Shown here in pieces: positions 32,112-33,027 of a stretch of DNA of 33,027 bases. The notes beneath the pieces were generated by a model. The model was given only the letters and a program-made list of their open reading frames with translations, did not search any database and was not told the origin of the DNA. How positions within the stretch are numbered: position 1 is the first letter of the stretch; each line of letters opens with the position of its first letter. This DNA is from Alphaproteobacteria bacterium (lineage in GTDB: Bacteria > Pseudomonadota > Alphaproteobacteria > Reyranellales > Reyranellaceae): the NCBI GenBank assembly GCA_005884705.1, contig VBAF01000063.1, positions 1 to 33,027 of the forward strand. The letters run 5' to 3'. The position numbers and the translations under genes were made by a program.

Positions 32112-32121
32112 TGACATGTCA
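32112..32121. promoter_or_regulatory. Palindrome TGACATGTCA upstream of the LysR-type gene
   Basis: A perfect 10-bp palindrome, preceded 12 bases earlier by a half copy (TGACATG, 32100-32106). It lies about 70 bp before the LysR-type gene start, a usual position for an autoregulatory operator. Inference from position and symmetry only. Confidence 0.4.
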
Positions 32122-32191
32122 TTCTCGACCGGCCCGCACATGCTAGAGCAAAGTTCCGATCGCTCTCTCTCGACGCGCTAGCAGGCCTGCC

Positions 32192-33027
32192 TTGCGCGCG
32201 CCATCACTGCGATCGGTTGCCGTCTTCGTCGCCGCCGGACGGGCGCTGAGCTTCAGCGTCGCCGCCAGCTCGCTCGGCCTGACGCCGTCGGCGGTCAGCC
32301 GTCGGATCGCCGACCTCGAGCACGAGCTGGGCGTCGCCCTGTTCCGCCGCTTCAACCGCCGGATCGAGCTCACGACGGCGGGGGCACGCTACCTCGAGGC
32401 GGTGGGGGGCGCGCTCGACCTGATCGAGCGCGAGAGCGAGGCGCTGCGACCACCGCGCCGGCAGACCATGCTGCGGCTATCGGTGCTGCAGTCCTTCGCC
32501 AGCCTGTGGCTGCTGCCGCGGCTGGCCGCCTTCAAGCAGGCGCGCCCGGACCTCGATGTCGAGATCGAGACGTCGGCCGAGCTGATCGACCTGACCGGCG
32601 ATCGCTACGACGCCGCCATCCGCTTCGGCACCGGACGCTGGCCGGGCCTCGCCGCCGATCGGCTGTTCCGCAACCAGGTCTTCCCCGTCGCCGCGCCAAG
32701 CCTGCTGCGCGCTGGCCGGCCGATCGCGCCGACGGCGCTCGATCGCGCCGTGCTGTTCGACATCGTCCAGGCGCCGGATCTGTGGTCGCAGTATCTGCGG
32801 GGCGTTGGCCTCCCCGGCTACCGGCCGCGCCGGCGCCGTAGCTTCGACAACGCCCAGGTGATGTACGAGGCGGTCGCCAACGGCCTCGGCATCGCGCTGG
32901 GGGCCGACGAACTGGTCGGTGGGCAGCTCGCCGCGGGCCGGCTGATCAAGCCGTTCCGCAACGACCCGGTGCCGCTGCGCCAGAGCTACTACCTGGTCTA
33001 CCGCAAGGAGCGCCGCGAACGGCCGGC
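32192..33027 (+). CDS. LysR-type transcriptional regulator (GcvA-like, 3' end off the window)
   Basis: About 278 residues are visible of a protein usually near 300. The N-terminal winged helix-turn-helix is clear: SVAVFVAAGRALSFSVAASS, LGLTPSAVSRRIADLEHELG and LFRRFNRRIELTTAGARYL. The effector domain follows (MLRLSVLQSFASLWLLPRLA; YDAAIRFGTGRWPGL), resembling the GcvA subgroup. The frame has no ATG or GTG near its start; TTG 32192 gives a normal N terminus (RAPSLRSVAVFV), with an in-frame stop at 32144-32146 bounding it. The frame is open to the right edge with no stop. Its targets are unknown. Confidence 0.9.
   Translation, partial: MRAPSLRSVAVFVAAGRALSFSVAASSLGLTPSAVSRRIADLEHELGVALFRRFNRRIELTTAGARYLEAVGGALDLIERESEALRPPRRQTMLRLSVLQSFASLWLLPRLAAFKQARPDLDVEIETSAELIDLTGDRYDAAIRFGTGRWPGLAADRLFRNQVFPVAAPSLLRAGRPIAPTALDRAVLFDIVQAPDLWSQYLRGVGLPGYRPRRRRSFDNAQVMYEAVANGLGIALGADELVGGQLAAGRLIKPFRNDPVPLRQSYYLVYRKERRERP

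Overview
The window is GC-rich, densely coded, ordinary-looking chromosomal DNA from an alphaproteobacterium. Three things support this: the order prs-rplY-pth-ychF, a petABC (cytochrome bc1) operon divergent from trmL-hemF, and promoter-like sites matching the alphaproteobacterial EcfG general-stress consensus. Protein resemblance suggests a Rhodospirillales/Reyranella-like lineage, but that is my impression and was not tested. I saw no rRNA, tRNA, CRISPR array, prophage or transposase.

Layout. 1-5.9 kb: tail of an unknown gene, a TauD/TfdA-type dioxygenase, prs-rplY-pth-ychF (PRPP synthesis and translation quality), a small secreted protein and a RidA-family protein. 5.9-7.5 kb: a short accessory segment with a frameshifted small gene and a TauE/SafE-type transporter, bounded by the end of ridA and a second, degenerate copy of the ridA 3' end. 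7.5-16.4 kb: a Tat-exported PhoX-like phosphatase, a two-helix membrane protein, a ClC H+/Cl- exchanger with a PaiB-like protein, a dienelactone hydrolase, a CoA-transferase/CitE-like lyase pair, inorganic pyrophosphatase, a DUF6328-like membrane protein and an isochorismatase-fold hydrolase. 16.4-18.1 kb: a compact block in which three consecutive transcription units (DUF6496 basic protein; 27-residue membrane peptide plus PPC-domain protein; hemerythrin-like protein) are each preceded by a GGAAC-N16/17-CGTT element. This looks like a small EcfG stress regulon and is the most system-like feature here.

18.1-25 kb: petABC on the minus strand, trmL-hemF on the plus strand, then a minus-strand operon of NUDIX hydrolase, DUF6111 protein, CCA-adding enzyme and a membrane protein. 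25-31.8 kb: a four-gene plus-strand operon, MoxR ATPase, DUF58 protein, a 916-aa BatA-like/DUF4159 protein and a large VWA-like membrane protein. It resembles the MoxR/Bat envelope-associated systems. The window ends with a structured 353-bp intergenic region and a LysR-type regulator running off the edge.

Three lesions deserve attention. The Rieske protein (PetA) lacks the whole first [2Fe-2S] ligand box while the rest of the protein is intact. The last gene of the MoxR operon is frameshifted near 30,963. The small gene at 6,131 is frameshifted near 6,272. Each looks like a clean local loss of bases, so each is either a real mutation or an assembly/sequencing error; the sequence alone cannot tell which.
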